The translations under genes and the position numbers were made by a program. Shown here piece by piece: positions 8,918 to 19,300 of a stretch of DNA of 64,000 nt; positions within the stretch are counted from its first letter, which is position 1; every line of letters begins with the position of its first letter. Below the pieces are notes generated by a model. The model saw only the letters and a program-made list of their open reading frames with translations, was not told where the DNA came from and searched no databases. The DNA is from JAFDZV01 sp964455525. Lineage in GTDB: Bacteria; Bacteroidota; Ignavibacteria; OLB7. Location: assembly GCA_964455525.1 (NCBI GenBank), contig CAYVWR010000003.1:124001-188000 (forward strand), given 5' to 3'.

Positions 8918-11900
8918 ATGCGGTTTCGTAAGATTCTTGCAGCACTTCTGCTGGCTGTAACGGCTGGTAGTAGCATGGCTCTGGCCCAGGCAATCGTGTC
9001 GCCAGTGGCGACCAAGGTTCCCTGGAACGGTTATGTGATGTCGCGTATCCCGAACGACTATACGCCGATCATCGGCGTTCCGGGAACAACACTGATAGCC
9101 AGTAGCCAGAGTGCCACGAATACTTCTCTCTTCAACCTGCCACTGCCGTTCAGTTTCCGGTTCATGGGAACTGACTATGCAGCTGGTTTTGTTCTGAAGG
9201 TTGCCACATCCGGATTTATCTCCTTCAGTGGCCAGGGCAGCACCAGCGGTGTTCCCAATCTCCTGCTTGGAGATGGCAATACTCGTCTGCTGGCGCCGTA
9301 CTGGAGCGAACTGCAGGCTAATACCGTTGTTGAGGGTGGCACGTACTGGCGTGTTGATGGGCCGATCGGCGCCCGTGTTCTCACCGTGGAATGGCGTGTG
9401 ATGGGCATTACCACCAAGCAGCCGACCCGTAATCCTGGCCAGTTCCAGGCAAAGCTGTTTGAAGGTAGCAACAAGATCGAGTTCTTCTACGGACCGAACT
9501 CCATCAATCGTGCCGAGACCGGTACCACTGCTACTGGTGCCTTTATCGGTCTGAAGAACCAGGGACAGCAGAACGTCACCCCTGGCAGTGAGGATGACTC
9601 CCAGAAGTTCCTCATGATCATGAACCCGGATGTGGTTCGTGATACGCTTGCGTTGACACGCACGCGTACTGCCATTAATATGAGCGGCGGACTGACTGCC
9701 GAGAACTCTGCGATTTGGCCAACCACGATTGCTGGTCTGGGCACCTCGCTTTCCCGCTTCTTCTCCTATCGCTTCCCATCGCTGGGCGGCGCCCCTATCG
9801 GCTTCCGTATCTCGGCTGTGACCGACGACGCGGCTTCCGATCAGGTCCTGTTCGAGCCATCGCGTCCGGGCAACGTCTTCACGCAGGGATCGTCGTTCCT
9901 GATTCGTGGCGTGTTCCGCAACCTTGGCTCCAATGTGCGGCAGAACGTTCCGGTCGAGCTTCAGGTGCTTCGTGGCAACACGATTCTTGAAACCCGTACC
10001 GGCACCGCGTTCCCCTCGCCAACCGGCACGGGCGTAACCTCGACTGTTACGTTTGCTCCGCCGATCAGCTCCACTGTGACCGCCATCCCGGGCACGTATG
10101 TGGCACGTATCATCATCAAGTTGACCTCGCCGACCGATCTTGATCGTACCAATGATACGCTTCGTACCGAGTTCATCATCGCATATCCGAGGGATGTAAA
10201 GCCGCTCCAGATTCAGCAGCCGATCCCCTATACCCCGGCAGCGCCGGCCGTGTATACGATCGGCTCGCCTGTGACCGTGGAGGGACGCTTCCTTAACACC
10301 GGCCAGCTTACGCTTGCCAACGTCCCGGTTGGTTTCATCATCCGTGACGCAAGCTGCGCCGAGGTCTACAGAGGCAACTCCGTGGTCCGTGGCCAGTGGG
10401 CTCCGCTTGAGCAGCGCGATGTGGTCTTCGAGACGCAGTGGTCCCCGCTGATTCCTGGGCAGTATTATGTTCAGATCTTCACCGATTTTAGCGAGGATGA
10501 GCAGCGTTCCAACGACACGCTCCCTGGCTATCCTTCGTGCGGCCGTCCGTTCGATGTTCGCTACGAGCGTGAGGTTCGTACCGACAACGGTCTGTTCCCA
10601 GGCGTCGAGCCGGCCTCCAATGGCAACTATCCGCTCGGCCGTCCGCTCAACGTTCGCATCGCCTATCGTAACAACGGTGTCACCGATGCTACCAACGTTC
10701 CGTCGTATGTCGAGATCCGCGATCCAAGCGGTGCGCTGGTGTATACCCGTTCGCTTGCAAACGGTGTGCTGAGCGTTCCGGGCGAGGCCTCCGGCAGCGG
10801 CACGACCGTGTATGAGTACTTCCCGTTCTTCGTTCCGAGGAGCGGCCCTGGCAGCTATTGCGTCACTGCTGTGATCACCGATCCGGCCGATCCAGTGCGT
10901 AATAACGATACCTCGCGCTGGTGCTTTAATGTTCAGCCGCCGCTTGTGGGGACCATCTATGTGGGCACCGGCGAGCGCTTCAGGACAATTCAGGAAGCCA
11001 ACGACTCGCTCTTCTATTATGGTGTGGGCGGTCCGGTGAACTTCAAGCTCGTTGACGACATCTTCACAGTGCGTCCGGACAACGACGATGCTCTTCGCCC
11101 GGCGCTCGATGCCCGTGGTGACGTTATCGGCAGCGGTCCGAACAGTGTGGTAACCTGGACTGCGGCCGAAGGCAAGACCAGCATCCGCATCGTCCTCAAG
11201 TCGCCTTCCGGAACTGGTATTGTCTATGGTCAGCGCGATACGCTCAACCCGACCGGATACATCACCTGGGATGGCGGCCCAACCAAGAACCTGACGTTTA
11301 TCCTCGACACCGCAGGCAATCAGCCGCCGACGCGTGCGATTCCGTTCCTGTTCAGCCAGGGTTCGTCGAACTTCACGGTTCGGAACGTGAACATCCTGCC
11401 TGCTACGATCAACCTTGGCCGTAAGAACGCCTCGGTTCTTCCGGTACACGAGTATTTTACCCCGATTCTGACCTTCAAGTATACCAAGGATGACTCGCTT
11501 GCGTTCTCCTCTGGCATCCTTCTGCGCAACTCGGCCCCGTCGAACTCGCAGAACCAGAATCCGGGACCGCGCTCGCGCGATACCCTCTTCAACCAGAACA
11601 ACCTGTTCGAGGGTAACGTCATCAAGAACTTCGCCTATGGCATTAGCTCCATCGGCGCTGGTCCTCTGTACAGCATCGGCCGTCTGAACTATATCGAGTT
11701 CAACAACCGCAACAACCGCATCATGGGCAATACCATCGATAGCGTTACGCGTGCCGGTGTTGCTATCATGTTCGAGCAGAACTCGGAGATCGCTGCCAAC
11801 ACGATCACCAACGTGCAGAATCCTTCGGCAACGGTGGCTCACGCTGCTGGTATCTGGGTTGCTGCCGGTGGCCAGACCGGAGTCAACGATGTCAAAAATC

Positions 11901-14533
11901 GTGGGTACTCCACGGATCTGCTGATCCAGCGTAACAAGATCGCTCATGTCTCGGCTACCGTTGGTAATGCCGTTGGCATCTGGGCCGAGACGAATGAGAA
12001 CGTCTTCTTCCAGGATCGCGTCTTCCGCTTCCCGGTCAATGCTGCTACCAACTTCCGCATCTGGAACAACATGATGTGGGATTATCGTACGCTCGATGCC
12101 GCCAACAGGAGTGCCGGTATCGGCCTGTCGATGGCTGGCAACACCCGTATCGACCTCGTGACGACTGGCAACAACATCGACAACAACACGTTGTTCAATC
12201 AGATTGCCGGAACTGCCCAGGAGTATGGTGTGTTGGCGCAGCGTGCCAATAGCACGGTTCGCAACAACATCATATCGATCCTGAGCCAGACGACCAACCC
12301 GATCGGCCTTGTGATCCAGGGACCGAATGCTTCCACCAACACCGTCTCGGATTACAACCTGTTCTGGGTGCCGAACGGCTTTGTTGGCACTCTGTCGAAC
12401 CTCTCGGTCTCCGGCTTCAACATCCCGTCGCCGCCGACGGCCAAGACGTTGAACCAGTGGCGCGCCCTGACTGGTCAGGACAAGAATTCGCTCGAAGGAA
12501 ACATCGCAAACGAATTTGTCTCGATCACTCCAGGTGCCGAGGATCTTCATATCCGTACCACGACCGTGGGTTCGCTTGCGAACAATCGCGGCACCGTGAT
12601 CGCGGGCATGGCGGTCGATATCGACAACGACCCGCGCAACTCGGGTGGTGGAACATCTCGTCCGGACATCGGTGCCGATGAGTTCAACGGCGTGGTTCGT
12701 AACAACGACGTCACCGCCGAGGATGTCCTTACGCCGTCGGGCTACCGTGCCCAGACCGGCCAGTTCTCGGATGCAGAGTATGTCATGGTCGATTCGGTCG
12801 TGGCACTGAATGCTCGCTTCCGTAATATGGGCGGTCTGCCACAGCTCTCGAACACGGTTCGCCTGTCGATCGAGTATTACAACCCGACGTCATCGTCGTG
12901 GATTCCAGTGAGCAGCCAGCCGAGCTACACGCAGACCATGTCCTTTGATGTGGCTCAGGGCAGAGATGTCAATTTTGGCACCTTCGCTCCGCGTTCCCTG
13001 CGTCAGGTCGGTATCAACGATGCCTACTTCGGCCTGAACCAGAATGTGTCGCCGCTCTACCGCGTTCGTGTCACGAGCGGTACCGACGACTTCGCTGGCA
13101 ACAATGTCTACGAGAAGACGCTCCGTTTCTACGTCCGTCGCTCCAACCGCTCTGCTATCGTTTCGGTTGAGAACCGCACGACCGTGATGCCGGTTGATGC
13201 AATCGGCAAGTCGAACAAGCTGAATGCGGATACTCTGCTTGCAGCTCTCGACTCGATCAGGTGGCATCGTACCGATGGTGTTGGCACGGACGAGGATTTC
13301 GATCTGTTCGATCGTGACAGGTGGCCAAAGGAGAACCTGAACTTCACTCCGTGGAAGATGGTGATCTGGGCACAGGGTGCCGAGGCGCAGGGTCTTGAGC
13401 CGGAAGAGCGTGCAGCTCTGAAGGTGATGCTCGACAGCCGTGACATGTACAACCGCTCGAATCTGATTCTTGCAGGCCAGGATGTCTCCCGTATCCATGA
13501 TGTGGCGTTGAGTGCTTCCAATGGCAATCTCTCCGATCAGGATTTCGTGAACAACTACCTCCGTGCAGCCTACAGAGGAAACACGAACCCGGCAGTCTAC
13601 TCCAACCGCGTGATCCGCGGCGTGGCGATCAACCCGGGCAAGTACGAGCGTATCATGCCAACCGGTGTTGTTGGCGATGCTGCGCCGACCCCGGCACTTG
13701 TTCGTCCGACCACCGGTGATGGTATCGCCCGTGCGACACATCATTACTGGGAGCAGGAGTTCGGTGCCTATGTTGATTCGGCTGCCGGTGTGGCAACCGC
13801 TTCGCAGATCCGCAATGTGGTCTTCTACGCCATCGACTGGCGTCACTATGGCCGCTTTGCCTTCGAGGCCAACCGTTCCGGCGCTCAGCGTCTGCTTCTG
13901 GCCGGTCTTGACTTCACCAACCAGTATGCTGGTGTGGTGCCGGTCAACGTCAGCGCCTTCGAGGCCAACCAGTCCGGCCGCAAGGCTGTACGGGTCGAGT
14001 GGACCACCGCATCGGAAGTGGATGTGGCTTCGCTTGAGGTTGAGCGCGCTGTGATCGAGCGTACTGCCCAGGGCGTGCGCGAGGGCGTGTATTCGCTCAT
14101 CGACCGCAAGGCTCCGGCCGGTACTGCCACACGTGGTGCCAAGTACAGCATCCTCGATCAGAACGTCGAGATGGGTGTTGAGTATCGCTACCGTCTCGTG
14201 AGCGTCGGTCTCGATGGCTCGCGCTCGGTAGACGCTATGGATGAGGTGAAGATCATCGGTGCTGGCGAGTCGGCTGGCTTCGTCCTGAGTGTGCAGCCGA
14301 ACCCGGCTCGTACCTCGACGACCGTCGAGCTTCGCATGCCAGAGGCCGGCAAGGCTTCGGTGAAACTCTATGACGCTGCTGGCCGTCTGGTCCGCGTGCT
14401 CGTCGATAGGGCGGAACTGGGTGCCGTGTCTACCCTTGAGCTGAGCGTCGAGGATCTTGCCTCGGGTGTGTACACGATCGCTGTTGAGACTTCAACGACA
14501 AGCCTTGTCCAGAAGCTCAACGTGCAGAAGTAA
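8918..14533 (+). CDS. Giant secreted beta-helix protein with type IX C-terminal sorting domain
   Basis: A 1871-residue exported protein. Residues 1-24 form a typical signal peptide ending at ALAQA. The N-terminal third resembles adhesin-like beta-sandwich modules, with repeats of the CARDB kind around residues 330-660 (phrases such as NVPVGFIIRD and NVPSYVEIRDPSG, each followed by a RNNDT-like end). Residues roughly 680-1260 look like a right-handed parallel beta-helix with many Asn-rich turns (NNRNNRIMGNTIDSV, NNIDNNTLFN). The last 85 residues, from FVLSVQPNPARTSTTVEL to LVQKLNVQK, match a type A Por-secretion C-terminal sorting domain. ATG is preceded by AGGAG. Codon choice is strongly biased (CGT for arginine, for example), unlike the neighbours, which suggests high expression. 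Likely a cell-surface or released structural or adhesive protein. The monocistronic unit ends in a clear terminator. Confidence 0.9.
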   Translation: MRFRKILAALLLAVTAGSSMALAQAIVSPVATKVPWNGYVMSRIPNDYTPIIGVPGTTLIASSQSATNTSLFNLPLPFSFRFMGTDYAAGFVLKVATSGFISFSGQGSTSGVPNLLLGDGNTRLLAPYWSELQANTVVEGGTYWRVDGPIGARVLTVEWRVMGITTKQPTRNPGQFQAKLFEGSNKIEFFYGPNSINRAETGTTATGAFIGLKNQGQQNVTPGSEDDSQKFLMIMNPDVVRDTLALTRTRTAINMSGGLTAENSAIWPTTIAGLGTSLSRFFSYRFPSLGGAPIGFRISAVTDDAASDQVLFEPSRPGNVFTQGSSFLIRGVFRNLGSNVRQNVPVELQVLRGNTILETRTGTAFPSPTGTGVTSTVTFAPPISSTVTAIPGTYVARIIIKLTSPTDLDRTNDTLRTEFIIAYPRDVKPLQIQQPIPYTPAAPAVYTIGSPVTVEGRFLNTGQLTLANVPVGFIIRDASCAEVYRGNSVVRGQWAPLEQRDVVFETQWSPLIPGQYYVQIFTDFSEDEQRSNDTLPGYPSCGRPFDVRYEREVRTDNGLFPGVEPASNGNYPLGRPLNVRIAYRNNGVTDATNVPSYVEIRDPSGALVYTRSLANGVLSVPGEASGSGTTVYEYFPFFVPRSGPGSYCVTAVITDPADPVRNNDTSRWCFNVQPPLVGTIYVGTGERFRTIQEANDSLFYYGVGGPVNFKLVDDIFTVRPDNDDALRPALDARGDVIGSGPNSVVTWTAAEGKTSIRIVLKSPSGTGIVYGQRDTLNPTGYITWDGGPTKNLTFILDTAGNQPPTRAIPFLFSQGSSNFTVRNVNILPATINLGRKNASVLPVHEYFTPILTFKYTKDDSLAFSSGILLRNSAPSNSQNQNPGPRSRDTLFNQNNLFEGNVIKNFAYGISSIGAGPLYSIGRLNYIEFNNRNNRIMGNTIDSVTRAGVAIMFEQNSEIAANTITNVQNPSATVAHAAGIWVAAGGQTGVNDVKNRGYSTDLLIQRNKIAHVSATVGNAVGIWAETNENVFFQDRVFRFPVNAATNFRIWNNMMWDYRTLDAANRSAGIGLSMAGNTRIDLVTTGNNIDNNTLFNQIAGTAQEYGVLAQRANSTVRNNIISILSQTTNPIGLVIQGPNASTNTVSDYNLFWVPNGFVGTLSNLSVSGFNIPSPPTAKTLNQWRALTGQDKNSLEGNIANEFVSITPGAEDLHIRTTTVGSLANNRGTVIAGMAVDIDNDPRNSGGGTSRPDIGADEFNGVVRNNDVTAEDVLTPSGYRAQTGQFSDAEYVMVDSVVALNARFRNMGGLPQLSNTVRLSIEYYNPTSSSWIPVSSQPSYTQTMSFDVAQGRDVNFGTFAPRSLRQVGINDAYFGLNQNVSPLYRVRVTSGTDDFAGNNVYEKTLRFYVRRSNRSAIVSVENRTTVMPVDAIGKSNKLNADTLLAALDSIRWHRTDGVGTDEDFDLFDRDRWPKENLNFTPWKMVIWAQGAEAQGLEPEERAALKVMLDSRDMYNRSNLILAGQDVSRIHDVALSASNGNLSDQDFVNNYLRAAYRGNTNPAVYSNRVIRGVAINPGKYERIMPTGVVGDAAPTPALVRPTTGDGIARATHHYWEQEFGAYVDSAAGVATASQIRNVVFYAIDWRHYGRFAFEANRSGAQRLLLAGLDFTNQYAGVVPVNVSAFEANQSGRKAVRVEWTTASEVDVASLEVERAVIERTAQGVREGVYSLIDRKAPAGTATRGAKYSILDQNVEMGVEYRYRLVSVGLDGSRSVDAMDEVKIIGAGESAGFVLSVQPNPARTSTTVELRMPEAGKASVKLYDAAGRLVRVLVDRAELGAVSTLELSVEDLASGVYTIAVETSTTSLVQKLNVQK

Positions 14534-14562
14534 ACGCCAGAAGTAGAAGCGATGTACGGCTA

Positions 14563-14600
14563 GGCCCTTATCCTGCAGAAGGATAAGGGCCTGCTGGTTT
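14563..14600 (+). terminator. Hairpin terminator of the giant cargo-protein gene
   Basis: The perfect 11-bp inverted repeat GGCCCTTATCC / GGATAAGGGCC has its arms at 14563-14573 and 14581-14591. A 7-base loop separates them and TGCTGGTTTT follows. It starts 30 bases after the stop codon. Confidence 0.85.
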
Positions 14601-14782
14601 TATACGGCGGCTGTATCTGCCGATCCTTGTGTCTGCCGCTTGGATTCCTCTTGAAACGGCTCCTTACATCGTTAATGAGCCACAAGAGTGCCCTCCGGCT
14701 TGTCCGGCTGGAGCCACTCGTATTAACTTTGCCGTAAAAATTGCTCGCCTCTTCTACCTCCTCTCGCGATCTGCCGTTCGAT

Positions 14783-15820
14783 ATGCCCGGCCGTGGAAGA
14801 GAGATCCCATCTCTCTCGACGCGTCATCTCCTGGGTATCGTCGAACTTACCCGGCAGGATATCCTTCATGTTATTCGGACCGCTCTTCTGTTCAGGAACA
14901 GAAACCTCCGGCCTCGGAGGAAGAGTGGTCTGCTGGCAGGGGTAACCGTTGTCAACCTCTTTGCGGAGAATTCCACACGCACGCGGTCGAGCTTTGAGCT
15001 GGCCGAACGGCGCCTTGGGGCCGATATCCTTAATTTTTCCGCCGATGCAAGCTCGTTTGCAAAAGGTGAGACCCTTCTGGATACGGTGCGGAACATCGAG
15101 GCGATGCATGTTGATGCGATCGTCATCCGTCATAGTGCAGGCCTCGTCCCTTGGTTTCTCGCCGAGCGTTGCACGTCCGTCATTATCAATGCTGGTGATG
15201 GACGCCATGAGCATCCGACCCAGGCCCTGCTCGATCTGACGACGCTCTATGAACGATGGTACGATCCTGCCCGGCCCGAGCAGACGGGGTTCGAGGGGAA
15301 AAGGGTGACGATCGTGGGAGATATCCTGCATGGTAGGGTGGCGCTTTCCAATATCTATGGATTGCAGAGGCTTGGCGCCGATGTTGCCGTCTGTGGTCCC
15401 CCTACGTTGATGCCAAAGGGCATCGAAGAGCTTGGGGTGCAACGCTTCAATCGGCTGGAGGAGGCCATCGAGTTCTCCGATGCCGTTATCATGCTGCGTA
15501 TACAGCGCGAGCGCCAGGACCGTGCATTGTTCCCTTCAACGGCGGAATATGCCCGGTTGTTCGGCCTGAATCATCACAGGCTTCGTACGCTTGATAAAGA
15601 GCTGCTTGTGCTGCATCCCGGTCCGGTCAATCGCGGCGTGGAGCTGGATAGCGAGGTTGCCGATGGGCCTTGCTCGATGATCCTGCGTCAGGTTGAAAAC
15701 GGTGTGGCTGTTCGTATGGCCGTTCTGGTGATGCTGTTGTCGGAGATCCGATGCGCAGGGAGAGGCCGGGGATGCCAAGGCCAGGAACTCAACGAAATGC
15801 AAATGAGGGCAGAATGCTGA
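14783..15820 (+). CDS. pyrB: Aspartate carbamoyltransferase catalytic chain
   Basis: Catalyses carbamoyl phosphate + L-aspartate to N-carbamoyl-L-aspartate, the committed step of pyrimidine synthesis. With the ATG at 14783 the protein has 345 residues. The carbamoyl-phosphate loop STRTR is at residues 64-68, followed by ASSFAKGETLLDT. HPTQALLD provides the carbamoyl-phosphate-contacting His and Gln, and HPGPVNRG is near the C-terminus. The frame reaches upstream to a TTG at 14741, but the alignable sequence begins after the ATG; neither start has a clear ribosome binding site. The gene overlaps the next small gene by seven bases and carB follows, making a pyrimidine operon. No regulatory chain (pyrI) gene lies next to it. 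Confidence 0.95.
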   Translation: MPGRGREIPSLSTRHLLGIVELTRQDILHVIRTALLFRNRNLRPRRKSGLLAGVTVVNLFAENSTRTRSSFELAERRLGADILNFSADASSFAKGETLLDTVRNIEAMHVDAIVIRHSAGLVPWFLAERCTSVIINAGDGRHEHPTQALLDLTTLYERWYDPARPEQTGFEGKRVTIVGDILHGRVALSNIYGLQRLGADVAVCGPPTLMPKGIEELGVQRFNRLEEAIEFSDAVIMLRIQRERQDRALFPSTAEYARLFGLNHHRLRTLDKELLVLHPGPVNRGVELDSEVADGPCSMILRQVENGVAVRMAVLVMLLSEIRCAGRGRGCQGQELNEMQMRAEC

Positions 15821-16236
15821 ACCAGATACTGCAACAAAGAATTATCGAAACCGCGGACGAGTATCACTACATTGCCGAGGATCAATGGGGGCAGGCAATC
15901 GATCTGGTGCCGGAGAGCGACGAGACGGAGTTCGAGTTCCGTCGGCTTATGAGGGCCGCCCTTCAGTTTTATGTGCGCGCCTTCCTGGCGCTCGATATGG
16001 TCGAGACCGATGCCGAGCAGGAGCTTGAGGAACTGCTTACGATCATGGCCGATGCGCATGATGACATCGCACAGTTTTTTGCTCAGAACAACGTCATCCA
16101 GATAATGGATGAGAATGTTCAAACCAATCTTTCCCATGTCTTTTCGGTGGCCGAGGCCGTTCGCAGCTATGTGCTCGAATACTCCAATCGGCTGGCAGCG
16201 ACGCTCGGGACACGATTCAATGATGGATTATCCTGA
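15814..16236 (+). CDS. Small acidic helical protein between pyrB and carB
   Basis: A 140-residue acidic, mostly helical protein with no signal peptide or membrane segment. The start ATG at 15814 lies inside the end of pyrB (the overlap includes the pyrB stop) and is preceded by GAGGGC, so translation is probably coupled to pyrB. Characteristic stretches are DEYHYIAEDQWGQAIDLVPE and DAEQELEELLTIMADAHDDIAQFF. I do not recognise the family. The position between two enzymes that produce and use carbamoyl phosphate suggests a link to pyrimidine synthesis, but that is context only. Confidence 0.75.
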   Translation: MLNQILQQRIIETADEYHYIAEDQWGQAIDLVPESDETEFEFRRLMRAALQFYVRAFLALDMVETDAEQELEELLTIMADAHDDIAQFFAQNNVIQIMDENVQTNLSHVFSVAEAVRSYVLEYSNRLAATLGTRFNDGLS

Positions 16237-16318
16237 ACAGGCGCCCGTCCGTCCGCATTGCGGCCTTCCGCACCTTGAAGTTTTGTCGTAACTCTGAATC
16301 TTCATCTTCGCATGCTCA

Positions 16319-19300
16319 ATGCCCAAACGCACTGATATTACATCCGTTCTGGTCCTCGGCTCCGGCCCAATCGTCATCGGCCAGGCCTGCGAGTTCGATT
16401 ATTCCGGAACGCAGGCCTGTCGCGTGTTAAAGGAGGAGGGTCTGCGAGTGATCCTCCTGAATTCGAATCCGGCCACCATCATGACCGATCCCGAGATGGC
16501 CGATGCAACCTATGTGGAGCCGATCACGCCGGAGATTCTGGAAAAAGTGATAGCAAAGGAACGGCCCGATGCCATTCTTCCCACGATGGGTGGGCAGACC
16601 GCGCTGAATGTCGCTGTAGCGGTGGCCGAAAACGGCGTGCTGGAACGCTATGGCGTCGAGATGATCGGGGCGAACCTAGAGGCTATCAGGAAGGCTGAGG
16701 ATCGCGAACTGTTCCTGGAAGCAATGAAGCGAAGCGGCCTGGAAATGGCTCGTGGCGGATTTGTGCATAACCTGGAGGAGGGGATGGCCATCATCGAGGA
16801 GATTGGCTTCCCGGCGATTATCCGTCCGTCGTTTACCATGGGAGGCTCCGGCGGGGCCGTTGCCTATAATATGGAGGAGTATCGCGAAAAACTCCGTATC
16901 GGGCTGAATGCCTCCCCGGTTCGCCAGGTGCTTGTGGAGGAGTCGGTGATCGGCTGGAAGGAGTACGAACTTGAGGTGATGCGCGATCGCAAGGATAATG
17001 TTACCATCATCTGCTCGATCGAGAATATCGATCCGATGGGGGTGCATACCGGCGATTCTATCACCTGCGCTCCCGCGCAGACGCTGACCGATCGCGAGTA
17101 TCATACGATGCGCGATGCCGCCGTTCGCATTATGCGCGAGATCGGCGTTGATACCGGAGGTTCCAATGTGCAGTTTGCGCAGAACCCGAAGGATGGCCGC
17201 CTGCTGGTGATCGAGATGAACCCCCGCGTTTCCCGCTCCTCTGCGCTTGCCTCCAAGGCCACCGGCTTTGCCATCGCCAAGATTGCCGCAAAACTTGCGA
17301 TCGGGTATACCCTGGATGAAATCCCGAACGATATCACCCGATTGACCCCTGCCAGCTTCGAGCCATCGATCGATTATGTGGTGGTGAAGATCCCACGCTG
17401 GGATTTCCAGAAGTTCAAGGGGGTGGAGGACGAGCTTGGCGTCCAGATGAAGTCCGTTGGCGAGGCAATGGCGTTCGGCCGCACCTTCAAGGAAGCCCTT
17501 CAGAAGGGAATTCGCTCGCTTGAACAGGATCGTTATGGTATCGGTGCCGATGGCAAGGATCGCTATCGCTTCGATATGATGACCCCCGATGAGCTGGAGA
17601 GCGCGTTGATCGATACCCGTAAGCGCCTTCCCCGCCGTACTTCCACCTCGATCTTCGATGTCTATGATGCGCTGAAACTCGGCATGCAGATCGATCAGAT
17701 CGCCAGCCTTACCGGTTATGATCCCTGGTTTCTGGACCAGATCGCGCAGATCGTGGAGATGGAGGATGAGCTTCGTGCGGCCGCTTCAGCGATATGTGTT
17801 GCAGGAGCAGTGCAGCCCGTGGCGGTACACGACACAGCCGCAGGCGAAGGGATAGAGGCTTCTGCCCGTCCCGCAAGCGGTGTTGATAACGTGGCCCTGG
17901 AGGAGCCACTCGCGGTTCCCGATCCTGTTATGGTGGAGTCGGCCTCCCGTGAGTGGTGTCGCGATCTGATCTGGCGTGCCAAGCAGCATGGCTTTAGCGA
18001 TCGGCAACTGGCATACCTCTGGAAACAGAGCGAGGCCGAGATCCGTGAGCTTCGTATAGGGCTTGGCGTGGTGCCTGTCTTCAAGACCGTGGATACCTGT
18101 GCCGCAGAGTTTCAGGCGTTTACACCGTACCACTATTCTACCTATGAGGTGGAGAACGAGTCGATTCGCTCCGACCGGAAGAAGGTGGTGATTCTTGGTG
18201 GCGGCCCGAACCGGATTGGCCAGGGCATCGAGTTCGATTACTGCTGTGTGCACGCGGTGATGGCGCTCCGGGAGATGGGGTATGAGATGATTATGATCAA
18301 CTGCAACCCGGAGACCGTCTCGACAGATTATGACACCACCGATAAGCTCTACTTCGAGCCGCTTACATTCGAGGATGTGATGAACATCATCGAGCTTGAG
18401 CAGCCGGAGGGGGTGATCGTCTCGTTCGGCGGCCAGACGCCGCTGAAGCTTGCCAGGAAGCTGGAGTCGGCCGGTGTAAAAATTCTTGGCACCTCCTCGG
18501 ATGGAATCGATCTGGCAGAAGATCGTCAGCGTTTCGGCGACCTGATCGATACGCTGGGAATCCCAGCCCCGGCCTGGGGTACCGCAATCAGCGAAGATGC
18601 TGCCGTGGCTGTTGCGGAGCGGGTCGGATATCCGGTTCTGGTACGGCCGAGCTATGTGCTCGGTGGGCGGGCCATGGAGATCTGCTATCGCTCCGAGCCT
18701 GTCCGTGAATATATGCGTACTGCAACAACGGTCTCGCCGGACCATCCGGTGCTGATCGATCATTTCCTGGAAAAGGCGTTCGAGTTCGATGTGGATGCCG
18801 TCTCCGACGGAGAGAACGTGATTGTGGGAGGCATCATGCAGCATATCGAGGAGGCCGGGATTCACTCGGGCGATTCGAGCTGTGTGCTTCCGCCGTATAA
18901 TATCACGCGCGCGCAGTACGAGGGCTTGATCGAGTATACCCGCAAGCTTGCAAGGGCGCTGAATGTAGTGGGATTGCTCAATATCCAGTTTGCCATGCAG
19001 CGCGGTATCATCTATGTGCTGGAGGTGAACCCGCGTGCCAGCCGTACCGTGCCGTTTGTGAGCAAGGCTACCGGCATCCCGCTCGCCAAGATTGCCGCAA
19101 AGGTGATGCTCGGAGCGCCGCTTGCATCGTTCGGTCTGTACGATATGCCGATGGGAATGCGGTATGTGGCAGTCAAGGAATCTGTCTTTCCATTCAACAA
19201 GTTCCCTCGTAGCTCCATGTTCCTTGGGCCGGAGATGCGCTCCACCGGCGAGGTGATGGGAATAGATTCCAGTACCGGTCTGGCTGTGGTGAAGGCACGT

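Noticed and set aside
8906..12550. 1214-codon open frame on the minus strand opposite the cargo gene
   Set aside because: Its composition (Arg, Val, Ile, Asp, Gly rich without domain structure) mirrors the codon pattern of the plus-strand gene, which has a signal peptide, repeats and a sorting domain.
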